A stretch of DNA of 64,000 nt from Gamarada debralockiae (GCA_002803225.1 NXFV01000482.1:42033-106032), one strand, 5' to 3'; positions 46,765 through 57,912 are shown, numbered from the stretch's first letter. The notes: generated from the letters alone by a model not told the origin. Numbers and translations: made by a program.

Positions 46765-48413
46765 ATTAAATTGGGATAGTGGCGATATTCTTATAGTTAG
46801 CCTCCGAGAAGCGATAAATTGGTGATTTTTCTTATGAAAAAGTAAAAGGGGAGCTTGAAGAGGTACGGGGTTTGAAGTCGTTTACATGAACCGCATTTTA
46901 ATATTTCGTCTCCGCACATGGGCTATATTAAGCATTGCCCTCGGTGTCAATGCGTCGCCTGATTGGTGAGCATGCAATCAGCCATTAGCCCGCATACGAA
47001 AGCTGCGCTTTGCATGGCTAAAATCAGATGATTTGCGCCACAGGCTTTTAAATAAATTCAATTTGATCTTTCTACTGTATTTTCTCCACATTCAGATTCG
47101 TCTAGTCTGACACGTGATTAGCACCCAATTGACAGGTGTGATATTCGAGTGCCAAAATCAAGTTGATTTACGGGAGTGGGAGTTTTCCAGGCTATTCATA
47201 CTAGTTCTACACGGTTCACTTTACATAATCGTGAATTACAGTAGGAGCTTCTGTAAGGTCAATGTACCAGCGTTTTACATATTAGAGCTTGTGCTAGCTA
47301 CACTGTGTGAAAGCATCAAGCTACAGGATTACCACGCCAAGAATCTCGATCAAGGAACCTTACCTCTACCACTATATCCGCCGGTAATTACCTCTAAGTA
47401 ACGGATGCTTATATAGACAGCTCTTACAATAGATGGTCTTTTTGTTCTCGGCGAATCTCAGATGTACTCCTGCGCTAGCGTTTTAAAATAAATGAAAGCT
47501 AACTCATATATATATACCTCTGAGTTCGCCTTAACGGATGTGCCTAAACCCCTGATCTTCTCTGCCTTGATAGATAATAACTTTGTTGCTTCATCCAATA
47601 TCCATCCATTCTGTATTAACACGCTCTAGATTCCCGAAACTCTCGTTTCATTTCTGCCTCGGCGTCGCATCAAGCACTAAATCTGTCTTTCTATTTCCTA
47701 TACTTTCGAAAAAGGGGAGAAGCTTCGTGCCTGCGAGGAACCTGCTCTCCTCTGAATCTTATGCTAATATCCCTTAAGAATGTAAAGCGTCAACCTTATT
47801 TACTCCAACCAACTAATTTCACGGCCTCGTCGTTCTTTTACGTTGTTGATGTAGTAGTATTAGACGTCCAGTCTAGAAGCGCGATCTCCTTGATGATATT
47901 TGCCATGATATCAACGGGGATCCAATTCACATCAAGATACCCTAGCATCTATGGCTACATCTTCAACCTTGCCGACATTTCGATAATCTAGTCCTAACAT
48001 TTCAGAATCTTCCAAAGCATGCAGGTTAAACAGGTGAATGAGCATAACGTAGGTAACTACTCTCTCCCTGCCCTCCCCCCCAAACCCAGTCTCATAATCT
48101 GCTTCAACCTATAAAACTTAAGCCCTAACCCTATCTTCACTACAGTTTTCTTGACAACTAATCTCTGAGCAACCAGTTTCGCTTTGCTGTATCCCTGAGG
48201 CGTCGACGAGAAGTTTTCGAATTTGGTTACCAAAGTTCCAGTATGCTGGCTGAGGGGATGAAAGCAAACGACAGGAAATAATGAACTAATTATGCGATTC
48301 GGATAAGGTTTGATATTCTTGTAATGTGAAGCTTGAGGGGTAGTGAGTTGAGATTGAAGTTAACTCATCACGCGATATATATATAAATCAGGAAATCATT
48401 AGGACAAGAAGTG
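46765..48413. other. Intergenic, nothing recognised
   Basis: AT-rich with short ORFs only. A CACGTGA box at 47111-47117 has no gene within reach. Confidence 0.45.
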
Positions 48414-48732
48414 TCACGGCACCACACAGAAGCCTTAAGAAAAGCATAATAATATTCGTACGAAGACAAGAGAAAACTAGGCTAAGGAGAGAAGAAGAAC
48501 TCTAGAAAGAGCTCGAGCTTATGTATAGGACTTTGCCGAGCCACGCGAGTGTAATGGCGCTGAGATCGAACCTGGAACTACACCAATGCTGCTAGATCAA
48601 CTCAGCTCAACAAATGCATCTCCTGTGACAACCCCCGCAGTAATTAATGCCTAAGATCTAAGGCTCCATAGTATTTACAATTGTAAGAACCTCGCTTAAA
48701 TCACGTGAGGTCTAGGGCCGTCACAGAGATGC
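48414..48732. repeat. Composite repeat remnant: LTR-like and tRNA-like parts
   Basis: 48414 begins TGTCACGGCACC and 48715-48725 reads GGGCCGTCACA, an imperfect inverted pair with TG...CA ends. A smaller unit, 48616-48732, has ends GCATCTC-CTGTGAC and GTCAC-A-GAGATGC. On the minus strand 48550-48610 carries a tRNA-like stretch with TGAGTTGATCTAGCA and a GGTTCGATCTC box resembling Pol III A and B boxes, as in fungal SINEs. Its right part has the CTCGAGC/TCTAGA motifs also seen near 41700. I cannot say which of these is the true element. Confidence 0.35.
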
Positions 48733-50192
48733 GCTAAATCTATGGTACCAAGGGGTTTAAAGCTCTTAGCTAATCGTAAATGTTGAGAAACCGAGGTGGG
48801 AATTCTGGTCAAAATTCTGGATGATTTGAAACTTGTTGAAATCCTTGAGATATTTGTCTTCATATATTCCAATTGGTGCACCAACTCGGAACATTTATGT
48901 CTCGAAATCCTTACTTCGTCAATCGTCACATGAATGTTACAATCCGGTTAGACAGCGTCAGGAAAACCAAACAACCAATCACTAAATTCCTGATCTAATG
49001 GGCTTTAGTGAGCAAGAGCTTCCTAATTCCTTCCAGAAACACCCTACAACATCAAGCTTGGCCGGGATATAAAACACTCCAAGTGTCACATGATACTAGT
49101 CACATGACCCAACGGCTTTCTTGCCTCAGCCAGAAAAGGGGCCAAAAAAAGTTGCGAGCTGCCTTCGAACAACGCACCTTCAATTTACACCATCACCCAA
49201 TTGGACGGACATGGCATGATGCATATCCTATTTTCGAATCAGAATATCCATCTTTTCCGGCATTCGTTTCTACTTTGCCAACGCATCAAATGCTCCTTCC
49301 AGATAATAATCGTTTCTTCAGGCGCCAGTTCTCCTCCGTCGAGTCGGAGCTCAGATCCACGATAACTCGATCAACAGAAAAAATAAAAATGTTTCGGTAA
49401 CAAGGGATGTCCTGGAGCGTTGCTGCCCGACACACAGGCTGATCTGGTCCTGCGAACTTATATTTCTATTATTATTTGTCTTGTGCAGAAAACAATCCCG
49501 ACTTCCCCGGTGATCAGGTTCTTCTTTGTCCCTCCCTCCCTTCTCCTTCCTTCGAGAAGGACCCTCCTTCTCCGGGGTCTGCAGGCGCTTGTTCAACTTG
49601 CAGCTACTTGCATCAATTTTCGCAGAAAAAAAAATAGTATAAGATTCTCGGCTTGCCGCACTGTTTTCTTTCCCAAACATCCACTTCCTACACAATCCCA
49701 GGAAAAAAGATTAATACCGAGGAATACCTCACACCTTACTTGCTTCTGCTTCCGAAACAGCTTCCACCCCCTTTTATCAATCTTGGACAGGCAAAGCCAG
49801 TCCATATCCAAAAGCAACGCCCACTCATTGGTCGCCTTGTCATTCTTGCTGATATACGTCGGCTTATCCTTGCATTCCCGCGAGTAGTTGATCAAGGAAA
49901 CAGACCACGCAACAACCCTACGAGCACTCAGATCCAGGAATCTGACACCCCTTTTAACGGATACGGATTAAGGGAAAGAAGGGAAGGGTTCGAGCATTCA
50001 TCCGCAAGACGACGAAAGAGGCCCCTTAGAGCCCAAGTTCCCTCACAGATTATCATGAACCTCAATCCACCTCGTCTTCCTTCTCCTTGTTGGAGATACC
50101 TACCGCGGGCATTGACGCCTTAACCCTTCTGCCCCCGAGCATTCGTGCCAATTCGCACAACATATATACAACGAAAGATAGTGGTAGCAATC
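48733..50192. other. Long 5' region of the gene at 50193
   Basis: No gene is recognised. CT-rich and A-rich stretches from about 49400 to 50190 suggest a long 5' UTR or promoter. A pair of TCACATGA boxes lies near 49087-49106. Confidence 0.4.
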
Positions 50193-51197
50193 ATGCGACC
50201 TACAACTCCCAATTTCAACTTCGCCCGGCAGGGAGGCCCATCCTCCCCGCCTGCTACACCAACAGCTACGACCTTCACCTTCAGCGGCAAGAAGTCCCGC
50301 AGACAGGGCATCCCCATTTTCCATGACTTCCCTCCAATCCCACCAACTGTTCATACCAATGGCGGGACAATTACGCCAAATGGCTCCGGCACGACCTTCT
50401 CTTACAACCGTTTCGAACCCCTCGACCTCTCACCCCGCTCCTCGTCTCCCGCTTCCTCGTGCCATTCTTCCGAATCCGAAGCAGACAGCGCGCCTGCCCC
50501 TCGATCCCATAGCTCCTTCCCAGCCGAACCAATTTCCGAGTCACCACCCAAACGTACCCGAATAAGAATCGTGACAGAGGCGAACTTCACGGTAGAAGAG
50601 TTCAGGGAGAGCGATTACGACGGTTTTGACTCAGACTGTGAGTCTGTTCTACGGCCACATCAATATGAGGACGCGGAGAGTGAGAAAGCGCGGTCAACTC
50701 GGGCATCTTCACCGCATCATGAGCTGGATGATGGGGTTGTCAATGGATTAAGAGATCTGGATTGCGGGACTGAGGAACAGGATGCGGAAGAGGAGCGGGA
50801 GGCGTGGGAGAAAAGACGAAGAGAGGAGAAACGGATGAAGAGGAGAAGTTCGGGAAGTGTGCAGAAGAGGAGTTTGGCGCAGAGCATTGGGAGTGATACT
50901 GATGATGAGGATTTACAGCCTGTTTTTGAGGGGGTGAATGAGGCGGGGAGCAGTGCTAGGAGATTGAGGAGGAAGGTTGCAGGGGATAGGACGTCTTTGA
51001 TCTTTGATGACCCTCCCGTTGGAAGGATCATTGAGGAGGAGGAGCCGGACAGTTCCGAAGAGGTCCTGGTCGTTGGGGAAGTGGAGGAGGGGAGTGATGA
51101 AGAAGAGGATGGGGAGGCTTGGGATAGGGAAATGCCATTTTATAGGCAGGAGGATATGGACCTTGATTCTGAGGACGAGGACGATGATAATAAATGA
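50193..51197 (+). CDS. Conserved fungal acidic protein of unknown function
   Basis: A single exon of 334 residues. The frame is open upstream to 50145, but the first ATG is at 50193 (MRPTTPNFNFARQGGPSSPP). The N-terminus is Pro/Ser/Thr-rich with GKKSRRQGIPIFHDFPPIPP. The middle has PPKRTRIRIVTEANFTVEEF and REEKRMKRRSSGSVQKRSLAQ. The C-terminal third is acidic and ends in an Asp/Glu run after EMPFYRQEDMDLDS. The basic clusters could be nuclear localisation signals. It looks like a disordered nuclear protein, but I cannot name it. Codon use matches neighbouring genes. Confidence 0.8.
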   Translation: MRPTTPNFNFARQGGPSSPPATPTATTFTFSGKKSRRQGIPIFHDFPPIPPTVHTNGGTITPNGSGTTFSYNRFEPLDLSPRSSSPASSCHSSESEADSAPAPRSHSSFPAEPISESPPKRTRIRIVTEANFTVEEFRESDYDGFDSDCESVLRPHQYEDAESEKARSTRASSPHHELDDGVVNGLRDLDCGTEEQDAEEEREAWEKRRREEKRMKRRSSGSVQKRSLAQSIGSDTDDEDLQPVFEGVNEAGSSARRLRRKVAGDRTSLIFDDPPVGRIIEEEEPDSSEEVLVVGEVEEGSDEEEDGEAWDREMPFYRQEDMDLDSEDEDDDNK

Positions 51198-51952
51198 TGG
51201 GTTGGGCACAGGGTTACGATTTGACGAGTGATGATACATGGGCTTGTTTAATCATGTGAGGTTCTAGGGGACATGATTGACGACAACACACGGCATGGGA
51301 TTAGGGGTTCATGGTCTTGCATTGGTATACGGATGGGAACAATTAGCATAGCGTTTCGGTTTTCAGGAAGTCTGCATAGCGAACTAAATAGACTGCTTTT
51401 CTGTTATCAATTTCATGGCATTCAAACATCCCCTCCTGTCGTGCGACTGGGGTACTGTCAGCGTGATTCAGTGGACAACCTTCCGAGGTGGCACAGATGA
51501 TCAGATGAATCGGATGCTGCCACGACTAGTCAGTCATCGGCGATGACATGATGTCATAGCAACCGCTCAGGGAGATCTAATTCGAGGTCAAAGTCAGGAA
51601 TCTTTCGAATATCAAGGCCCTAAGAATAACTCTGGCTCTGCCGCAACCACGCGGTTGCGCGGCATCAGTGATCTCGTCTTAGGATCAAAGTAAAAATTCA
51701 ACAAGAAGATAGAAAGACAAGTTATGAACATGCATCTCGCATAGCATCTCACATAGGTACTGGTATTGAAAGCAAGGGTCTGAGAAAAGGGTGCTTCCAG
51801 TCTCTAACCAGAGTGGGTCCAAAGCAGCCCTCGAAAAAGCAACACATCAAGAGCCCCCCCACGAAAAAAGAAACAAAAAAAATTCCAAAGCCATGGAACT
51901 GGAATAATCTGAACCATGAGAAAGAATGCCAAAATGAAAGAAAGAAACCCTA
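51198..51952. other. Intergenic, nothing recognised
   Basis: 3' flanks of the acidic-protein gene and of the tRNA gene. On the minus strand, beyond the tRNA 3' end, there is a T-rich stretch (51851-51945 has runs of A on the plus strand) that could end Pol III transcription. Confidence 0.4.
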
Positions 51953-52101
51953 CGACGAAAGCAGGATTTGAACCTGCGCCTCCGAAGAGAATAGATGTCT
52001 GGAATCCAGGAAATTCTAGTCTATCTGTTGGATTGTTAGTTACGGTTTTTGGGGAATTGAAGAGGGGGACGAACCGCATTAGACCGCTCTGCCATTTCGC
52101 C
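51953..52101 (-). tRNA. tRNA-Ser(AGA) with two insertions
   Basis: Minus strand, 5' end at 52101. The acceptor stem GGCGAAA pairs with TTTCGTC (one G-T pair), discriminator G. The A box is TGGCAGAGCGG and the B box GGTTCAAATCC. The D stem GCA/TGC is followed by G26 at 52075. The anticodon stem is ATAGA (52024-52020) with TCTAT (51995-51991), the loop is CT-AGA-A-A, anticodon AGA at 52017-52015. The long variable arm CTC-TTCG-GAG marks a class II tRNA; T stem GCAGG/CCTGC. The canonical intron of 17 nt lies after A37 (52013-51997), and its third-last base G can pair with C32, as in normal tRNA introns. A further 50 nt lie between positions 26 and 27. Without both insertions the molecule is a standard serine tRNA. 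Confidence 0.85.
52025..52074 (-). other. 50-nt spliceosomal-intron-like insertion inside tRNA-Ser
   Basis: The insertion starts GTTCGT, has a pyrimidine-rich stretch (CCCCCTCTTC), a branch-site motif ACTAAC 12 nt before the end, and closes AACAG. Its length is within the 47-67 nt range of protein-gene introns in this window. It sits exactly between G26 and A27. It shows no homology to the tRNA body. Whether any machinery removes it from a Pol III transcript is unknown. Confidence 0.6.
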
Positions 52102-52947
52102 CGATTTGAGAAGTTTGATTGGATAAAAATCTTCTTATTTGGCTATCTGAAGGTGGTAGAGGCTGGTAGTTGGTTTGGGAAAGTTCGGCTTGAGGCAGGA
52201 GAAGTCGAGAGTCGAGGTCATCTGAATGGGAAGATTTTTGGAGCATTTTTCTCAGTGGTATATTTTCATATTATTTATTGGAATAATACGTGGATAGAAG
52301 GAAAAGATATTAATCCCCAAATCCACGTTCAAGTTCCAAAATCTAAGTAAAGAGGGTCCTCCGACGGAGCAAAACTGGATTAGAAGGCTCTGAGGCACTC
52401 ATTGAGCCATTGGACGCAGAGGATAGGAAGAATAGATTCTAGGTCTTTAAAGCTCACGCTTAAGCTGGCTGGACAATTGCTATCTTATACATTATTCCAA
52501 TTTCTACTGTATCCCAATTATAATTCGTAGTGTAGATTTGTGATATCATATGCGTCCTGCTAGAGTATACTTGTAGAGAAGCGTATCTAGGTTCTAATCT
52601 CCAAAGGCTTGCTTCTGTTAGAACACGTTCTCCGCGGCTGGGCTCTTCATATCCAATATCTCTTAAAGTAACAGCAATTCACAAATACGATCATGTCACA
52701 TCGATCTTTTTGAACTCCGGACTTCAACTTAAACGGCAAGGCTGTAGTAGTCTTGGCGCTAGGCGATTTACAGACTTCAGTCGTGCCGAAACACTTCTTC
52801 CGTCATTCACTCCAATTGCACGGCGCTGTACAATAATTCCTGTCCCTCCAACATCTGCGCTGCGATATCAAGCATCATTTAGATCGACCATACCAACTAT
52901 CTCTTGAATACGGACCATCTTTGATCAACTTTGGATATACTATCAGC
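52102..52947. other. Upstream regions of the tRNA and of TAF12
   Basis: No gene. The TAF12 5' UTR probably begins after about 52700. Confidence 0.4.
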
Positions 52948-54843
52948 ATGAATAACGGCGCGCAGGGCCAGCCCGCCGCAGGCCAGCCATCTGGTGCGCA
53001 ACAAGGACCAAGACCTCAGATCTTTCGACCAGAGCATATGCGCCAACTGCCCGACAAATTCACGCCAGAGGAGAAGCAGAAATGGGAGCAGGGACTGAAG
53101 CAGCTGTATGCCCAGATGGAGACACATCCGAAGGAATCACCCCAGCATCTAGAAGCCAAGCGCAAGCTCTTCGACTTCTCCAAGACCCTACATGGCAAGA
53201 TACAAGCGTACCGAATGCAGCAGGCACAGGCACAACAGGCTCAGCAAGGTGGAGAAGCTCGACCGCAGAGTCAGGGACAGCCACAAGGTCAAGGAGGAGA
53301 GAATGGTAGTCAGGATCCGAATGCTCCCCAGCAGCCACGACCACAACCTAAGATCTCTCAGAAGATAATGGATCATATCAACAAGTTCCCCTATGTTATC
53401 CCTGCCCAAATCCAGCCTGGTACCCCCGAAGCAGCGAAATGGATACAAGACGCGAAGCAGAGATACGCGAAGGGCTTGGTTGCAATGGAGAATTCTTCGG
53501 CACGAGTTACAGCCCTTGACGCTATGGTGAACAAGAGAAACGAAGAAGGAAAGCCATTAAATCCTGAGGAGGAGAAACACTATAGAGATACGAAGGCGCA
53601 GGCGGAGAAACAGCATGCGGACGCATCTAAGTTCGTAGAGAACTTCCGCATGTCACAGAAGCAACAGCAAGTTGCCAACCAGCAAGGGAATGCGTCCCAG
53701 CCGCCAGGAAATTCCAACCAGAATGGTACACCAACTACCACCAGACCGAATATGAGCATGCAACAACCTCCGAATCCAGCCCTTCAAAATACACAGACTA
53801 TTAATGCTGCGATGGAAGCGGCGAGAAATCAGCAGAATCAGCAGATGGGTGGTCCTCGTCCTCCTATGCCGCAAAACGGACAACCTCAAATGCCTAACCA
53901 GAATGCCCCTTCTCATCCCAATATGCCTCAGCACCAGAATAGTCAAGCCCAGAATATCAAACAGGAAGTTGGAGTTCCTCAAATCAATACGACAGTCAAC
54001 CAGCAACGACCGGGGAACAACTCTCCCCAATCGGCAGTACCACAATCGGCAGCACCTCAGTCGGCAACTTCCCAAGTTCCTCGGGCATTGACACATCCGC
54101 AAGCGCTGCAGACTGCTGCTCGCACCTACTCAAGCGGACAAACGTCCGGCACGCCGAACGTTATGGGCCATTCACACCCGCACCCGCCAGCACCTCGCGA
54201 GACCGGAAACGTGATGACGAATAAAATGCCCATCCCCAAACATCTACCAGAAAGAGCAACAGGACCACCACAACCAGTCACAATGCCTCATGCGCGACCA
54301 ACTCTCTCCGGCGGACCCAGTAATACTGGCAATGGAGTTACTGGTCAACCGGTTCTTCAGAAGCAGCCAGGATATAGCTTGGACGCTGATGGCGATCGCG
54401 TTTTGAACAAGAAGAAATTGGATGAGCTTGTTCGTCAGGTTACGGGTGGAGGAGAAGGTCTTGGAGGTGGAGAGGGTTTGACTCCGGAAGTTGAAGAGGT
54501 ACGTCTCTTATTGCATCATTATTTACTTCATATCACTTTTTGCGGAGGGCAATTCATCCTTGAATTTGGGCTAACACATCTACAGTCTATCCTCAATGTC
54601 GCCGACAGCTTCGTTGATCAAGTCCTTCAAGCAGCATGCAAGAACGCCAAGGAACGCGGCTCCAAGATCCTCGAGATCCGCGACATCCAACTTACCCTCG
54701 AGCGTGGCTACAACATCCGCATTCCTGGCTACGCCAGCGACGAGATCCGCACTGTTCGCAAGATTCAACCTTCTCCCAACTGGATCTCGAAAATGAGTGC
54801 TGTACAGGCTGCGAAGGTTACGGGTGGAAAGAATGCTGATTAA
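52948..54843 (+). CDS. TAF12: Transcription factor TFIID/SAGA subunit Taf12
   Basis: Histone-fold subunit shared by TFIID and SAGA; it pairs with Taf4 or Ada1. Start ATG at 52948 (MNNGAQGQPAAGQPSGAQ). Exons 52948-54498 and 54586-54843. The 87-bp intron (GTACGT donor, CTAAC branch, CTACAG acceptor) is a multiple of three without stops, so an unspliced ORF is also open. The product is about 602 residues. A Gln/Pro-rich N-terminal two-thirds holds EEKQKWEQGLKQLYAQMETH and KISQKIMDHINKFPYVIP. The conserved start of the C-terminal part is KKKLDELVRQVTGGGEG, then the histone fold SILNVADSFVDQVLQAACKN and ILEIRDIQLTLERGYNIRIP. The tail is SPNWISKMSAVQAAKVTG. Confidence 0.94.
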   Translation: MNNGAQGQPAAGQPSGAQQGPRPQIFRPEHMRQLPDKFTPEEKQKWEQGLKQLYAQMETHPKESPQHLEAKRKLFDFSKTLHGKIQAYRMQQAQAQQAQQGGEARPQSQGQPQGQGGENGSQDPNAPQQPRPQPKISQKIMDHINKFPYVIPAQIQPGTPEAAKWIQDAKQRYAKGLVAMENSSARVTALDAMVNKRNEEGKPLNPEEEKHYRDTKAQAEKQHADASKFVENFRMSQKQQQVANQQGNASQPPGNSNQNGTPTTTRPNMSMQQPPNPALQNTQTINAAMEAARNQQNQQMGGPRPPMPQNGQPQMPNQNAPSHPNMPQHQNSQAQNIKQEVGVPQINTTVNQQRPGNNSPQSAVPQSAAPQSATSQVPRALTHPQALQTAARTYSSGQTSGTPNVMGHSHPHPPAPRETGNVMTNKMPIPKHLPERATGPPQPVTMPHARPTLSGGPSNTGNGVTGQPVLQKQPGYSLDADGDRVLNKKKLDELVRQVTGGGEGLGGGEGLTPEVEEVRLLLHHYLLHITFCGGQFILEFGLTHLQSILNVADSFVDQVLQAACKNAKERGSKILEIRDIQLTLERGYNIRIPGYASDEIRTVRKIQPSPNWISKMSAVQAAKVTGGKNAD

Positions 54844-55525
54844 GGGTTCGGTATCTGGAGTTTTTGGCGTGGAAGAATACTGGCATGGCGTCACTGGCGG
54901 AAGGGTACGGCATGGATGGATGGCGTTCATATGGAATTCCTCTGTGTACTTATTGCGCGATGCATTTCACAGGTAGCAGAAGCCTGTCTCTAATACAAAA
55001 CTGCATACAATTCCCATAGTCTAGATCTCAATTTGTCGATTTGAGCACGTGATACTTACCGCCTTGCTTCGGAGGCTAAAATGAAGGTTTCAGCGGCTAT
55101 CATGCCATGTCAGACTTGCATTTGATCTCGTGATAGAGACTGAACGATTGTATTTTCTGCTCTTAAACATAACGAAATGATAAATTCATAAAAGAACTTT
55201 GTCATGACGTCTGCAGGCTGCTTATGTTATCAGTTTTCCAGGCACGCATACTCGTAACCCGCTTCCGGACGAACATCTCGGCTACCGTAGCAGTTTAAGC
55301 TTCGTTCCGCTGCAATCTGGAGACAGCTTCGACCTCTCCCTCAAACATCCAACGACCGCAACACAAACTAATCTTTTCAAACTCCATCAACGAAGCATCA
55401 AACTCTCCAAGAGTCGCCCCACTATTTCACAAACCAATACACTGCTTTCAAACTACATCGACGCGATCACCGAGAGGCAAGCTCTACGTCACGAAAGGGC
55501 GCCTTCAAGACGCTGACACGACGAT
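54844..55525. other. Spacer TAF12-RPN3
   Basis: Holds the 3' end of TAF12 and the RPN3 promoter, with a CACGTGA box at 55046-55052. No gene. Confidence 0.5.
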
Positions 55526-57401
55526 ATGCCCAGCAAGACTCCTCATACAAACGGCACTGATCCAGTCGAGAATGGTGTCAATGGTACCAAAGACGTCGAG
55601 ATGAAAGATGATGCGCCAGCCCCGTTGAAGGGCGGAAAGGGCAAGAAAGTCAAAGAAGGCGAGGAGGAGATGACTGTTGTTGTGCCACCTTCAAAGGGCT
55701 CAAAGCTGTCTGTTCCTCCCCCGAAGGATAACGATGGTGACGTTGCTATGGATGGTGCTGATGAGATGAATGGTGAGGATGCTGGGGCTCCCATGGTTGA
55801 CCCAGGGGCTAAAGCTGTAGCTGGTACGTAAACATCACTTCTTATTGCCTATTGAAGATACTCATATGGATTACTTTGTTATAGATATCAAGAGCAACTT
55901 CCCGTTATTGGAGAGAGCTGTTACCTTGTTTGATGCCAGATTCTCCCTGCGAGCCCTTCGATCAATCTCCTCCATCCGCAAACGCCTTACACCAGATATC
56001 CTAGCACAAGCCATCACTGAGACATACCCATCGACAAGTCCTGCTGCAAAGTCTTTACTCATCGCTATCGATAGAGAACATGCTACATTTGGAAAGCCAG
56101 CATCGACTGAGATGGAGCTGGATGGCGAGTCGAAGTCAAAGCCCGGAAAGAAGGAACCCAAAGAGATCATCCCCGAAATCGACATCTTCCTTGGCATTCT
56201 CATTCAAATTTACTACCTGGACAATAAGATCAACCAAAAAGGCGCTGTTTTCTCTGGCCATCTCGCTGAACGGATACACTCCCTCAACCGCCGAACCCTC
56301 GACTCTCTTTCTGCCCGTGTGTACTTCTACTACTCTCTGTTCTGCGAGCAGATGGCACCTCTTCCGCCCTCTCCCTCCTCGCCCGTTGTTAACATCCGAC
56401 CCACTCTGCTCTCTGCTCTTCGAACAGCCGTCTTGCGCAAAGATATCGACACACAATCTACCGTCATCGTCCTCCTATTACGAAACTACCTCTCTACATC
56501 CCACATCACCCAAGCTGATCTCCTGATCTCACACACCAAATTCCCTGAGAATGCGTCAAACAACCAAGTTGCGCGTTATTTATACTACTTAGGTCGCATC
56601 CGCGCCATCCAATTGCGATATACCGAGGCTCACGAGCATTTGACTGCTGCTACTCGCAAAGCTCCCTCAAGTCCCAGCGCGGCTGGATTCTCGCAAACCG
56701 CTACCAAACTACTGCTTGTGGTTGAGCTCTTGATGGGAGATATTCCTGACCGTGCAACTTTCCGACTCGCCAGCCTCGAGCGCGCTCTGCAGCCTTACCT
56801 TCTCCTTGTACAAGCTGTCCGAGTTGGGTTGTTGGATGAGTTTGAAGATGCCATCATGCAACACAGTGCCACCTTCCGCCGCGATGGAACATACACACTC
56901 ATTCTCCGCCTCCGACAAAACGTCATCAAGACCGGCATTCGCATGATGTCTTTGTCCTACTCGCGCATCTCGCTTCGGGACATCTGCATACGCCTAAAGT
57001 TGAAGAGCGAGGAGTCTGCGGAGTATATTGTGGCTAAGGCTATCCGGGATGGTGTCATTGAGGCTTCGTTGGATCGGGAGAAGGGCTTTATGAAGAGCAA
57101 GGAGGTTGGTGATGTTTATGCCACGAGAGAGCCGGGAGAGGCGTTCCATGATCGTATTCGTGCTTGTCTCGCGCTTCATGATGAGAGTGTTAAGGTAAGC
57201 TTTCCCCCCGTATCTCAATTTCCGAGGATATGATATGCTAACTCATTTTTGCTCAAGGCAATGCGTTTCCCAATGAACCAACACAGACTAGAGCTCAAGA
57301 ACGCCCAAGAAGCACGAGAACGCGAGCGTGAAATGGCCAAGGAGATTCAGGACGGAGATCTGGACGAGGATGATCTTGGGGGCGAATTCGAGGGCATGTA
57401 A
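55526..57401 (+). CDS. RPN3: 26S proteasome regulatory subunit Rpn3
   Basis: PCI-domain scaffold subunit of the proteasome lid. Three exons: 55526-55823, 55885-57194 and 57258-57401, introns of 61 and 63 bp. The product is 583 residues. The N-terminal ~100 residues are charged and disordered. Next come DIKSNFPLLERAVTLFDARF, INQKGAVFSGHLAERIHSLN, and the helical repeats. The PCI part includes LRQNVIKTGIRMMSLSYSRI, SLRDICIRLKL and EYIVAKAIRDGVIEASLD. The C-terminus is AMRFPMNQHRLELKNAQEAR and an acidic end EGM. It is the second proteasome lid gene in the window (with RPN12), not adjacent. Confidence 0.95.
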
Positions 57402-57912
57402 GATGACTGGTCTCGAAATGTACACAAGAAACAAGACTCATTTGGAGATGGGGGATATGAGGAAGGTTTGGTGGCACTTCACACTATTGTCTTGCTACTA
57501 CACCTCTACTACTACCACGACGATTCTCTTGGGATGATAGACTGCAGCATTAGGGAGGTTTGCATGTTCTCGAAATCTAGGAGAGGATGTCGAGTGCTAC
57601 ATTAGTTTTTTTGCGACGCATGGAATTGCCGCCCTCGTTGCGGCCGTCGTGCATGCAAATTTGTGCATGGCGCATAGTAATTGATAGATGTTTCTTTGAA
57701 ATCCCAGAAGCTTGTGAAGTGAGCCTTGACATGCTTGAGTCCGCGAGTGAAGTGCGATGAGTCGTCGGGTCTGTGACCTGCTCTCCAGCCTTGCTCTTCA
57801 ACCAAGCCGTCTGAATGCCCAAATCGAATATTTACTTCACTTTCCAAAAAAACAAACAAACCTTCCAGGTATCTTTCTCGACCGGTTTCGAGCTCTTTGA
57901 AAATCCTTTCAA
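57402..57912. other. Spacer, nothing recognised
   Basis: 511 bp between RPN3 and the MYST gene. No supportable ORF. Confidence 0.5.

Noticed and set aside
52025..52074. Treating the whole 52013-52074 stretch as one normal tRNA intron
   Set aside because: The anticodon stem ATAGA/TCTAT and loop lie between the two insertions, so there are two separate ones, at 26/27 and 37/38.
51916..52350. 144-codon plus-strand ORF across the tRNA
   Set aside because: It runs antisense through the tRNA gene and its insertions; no family signal.
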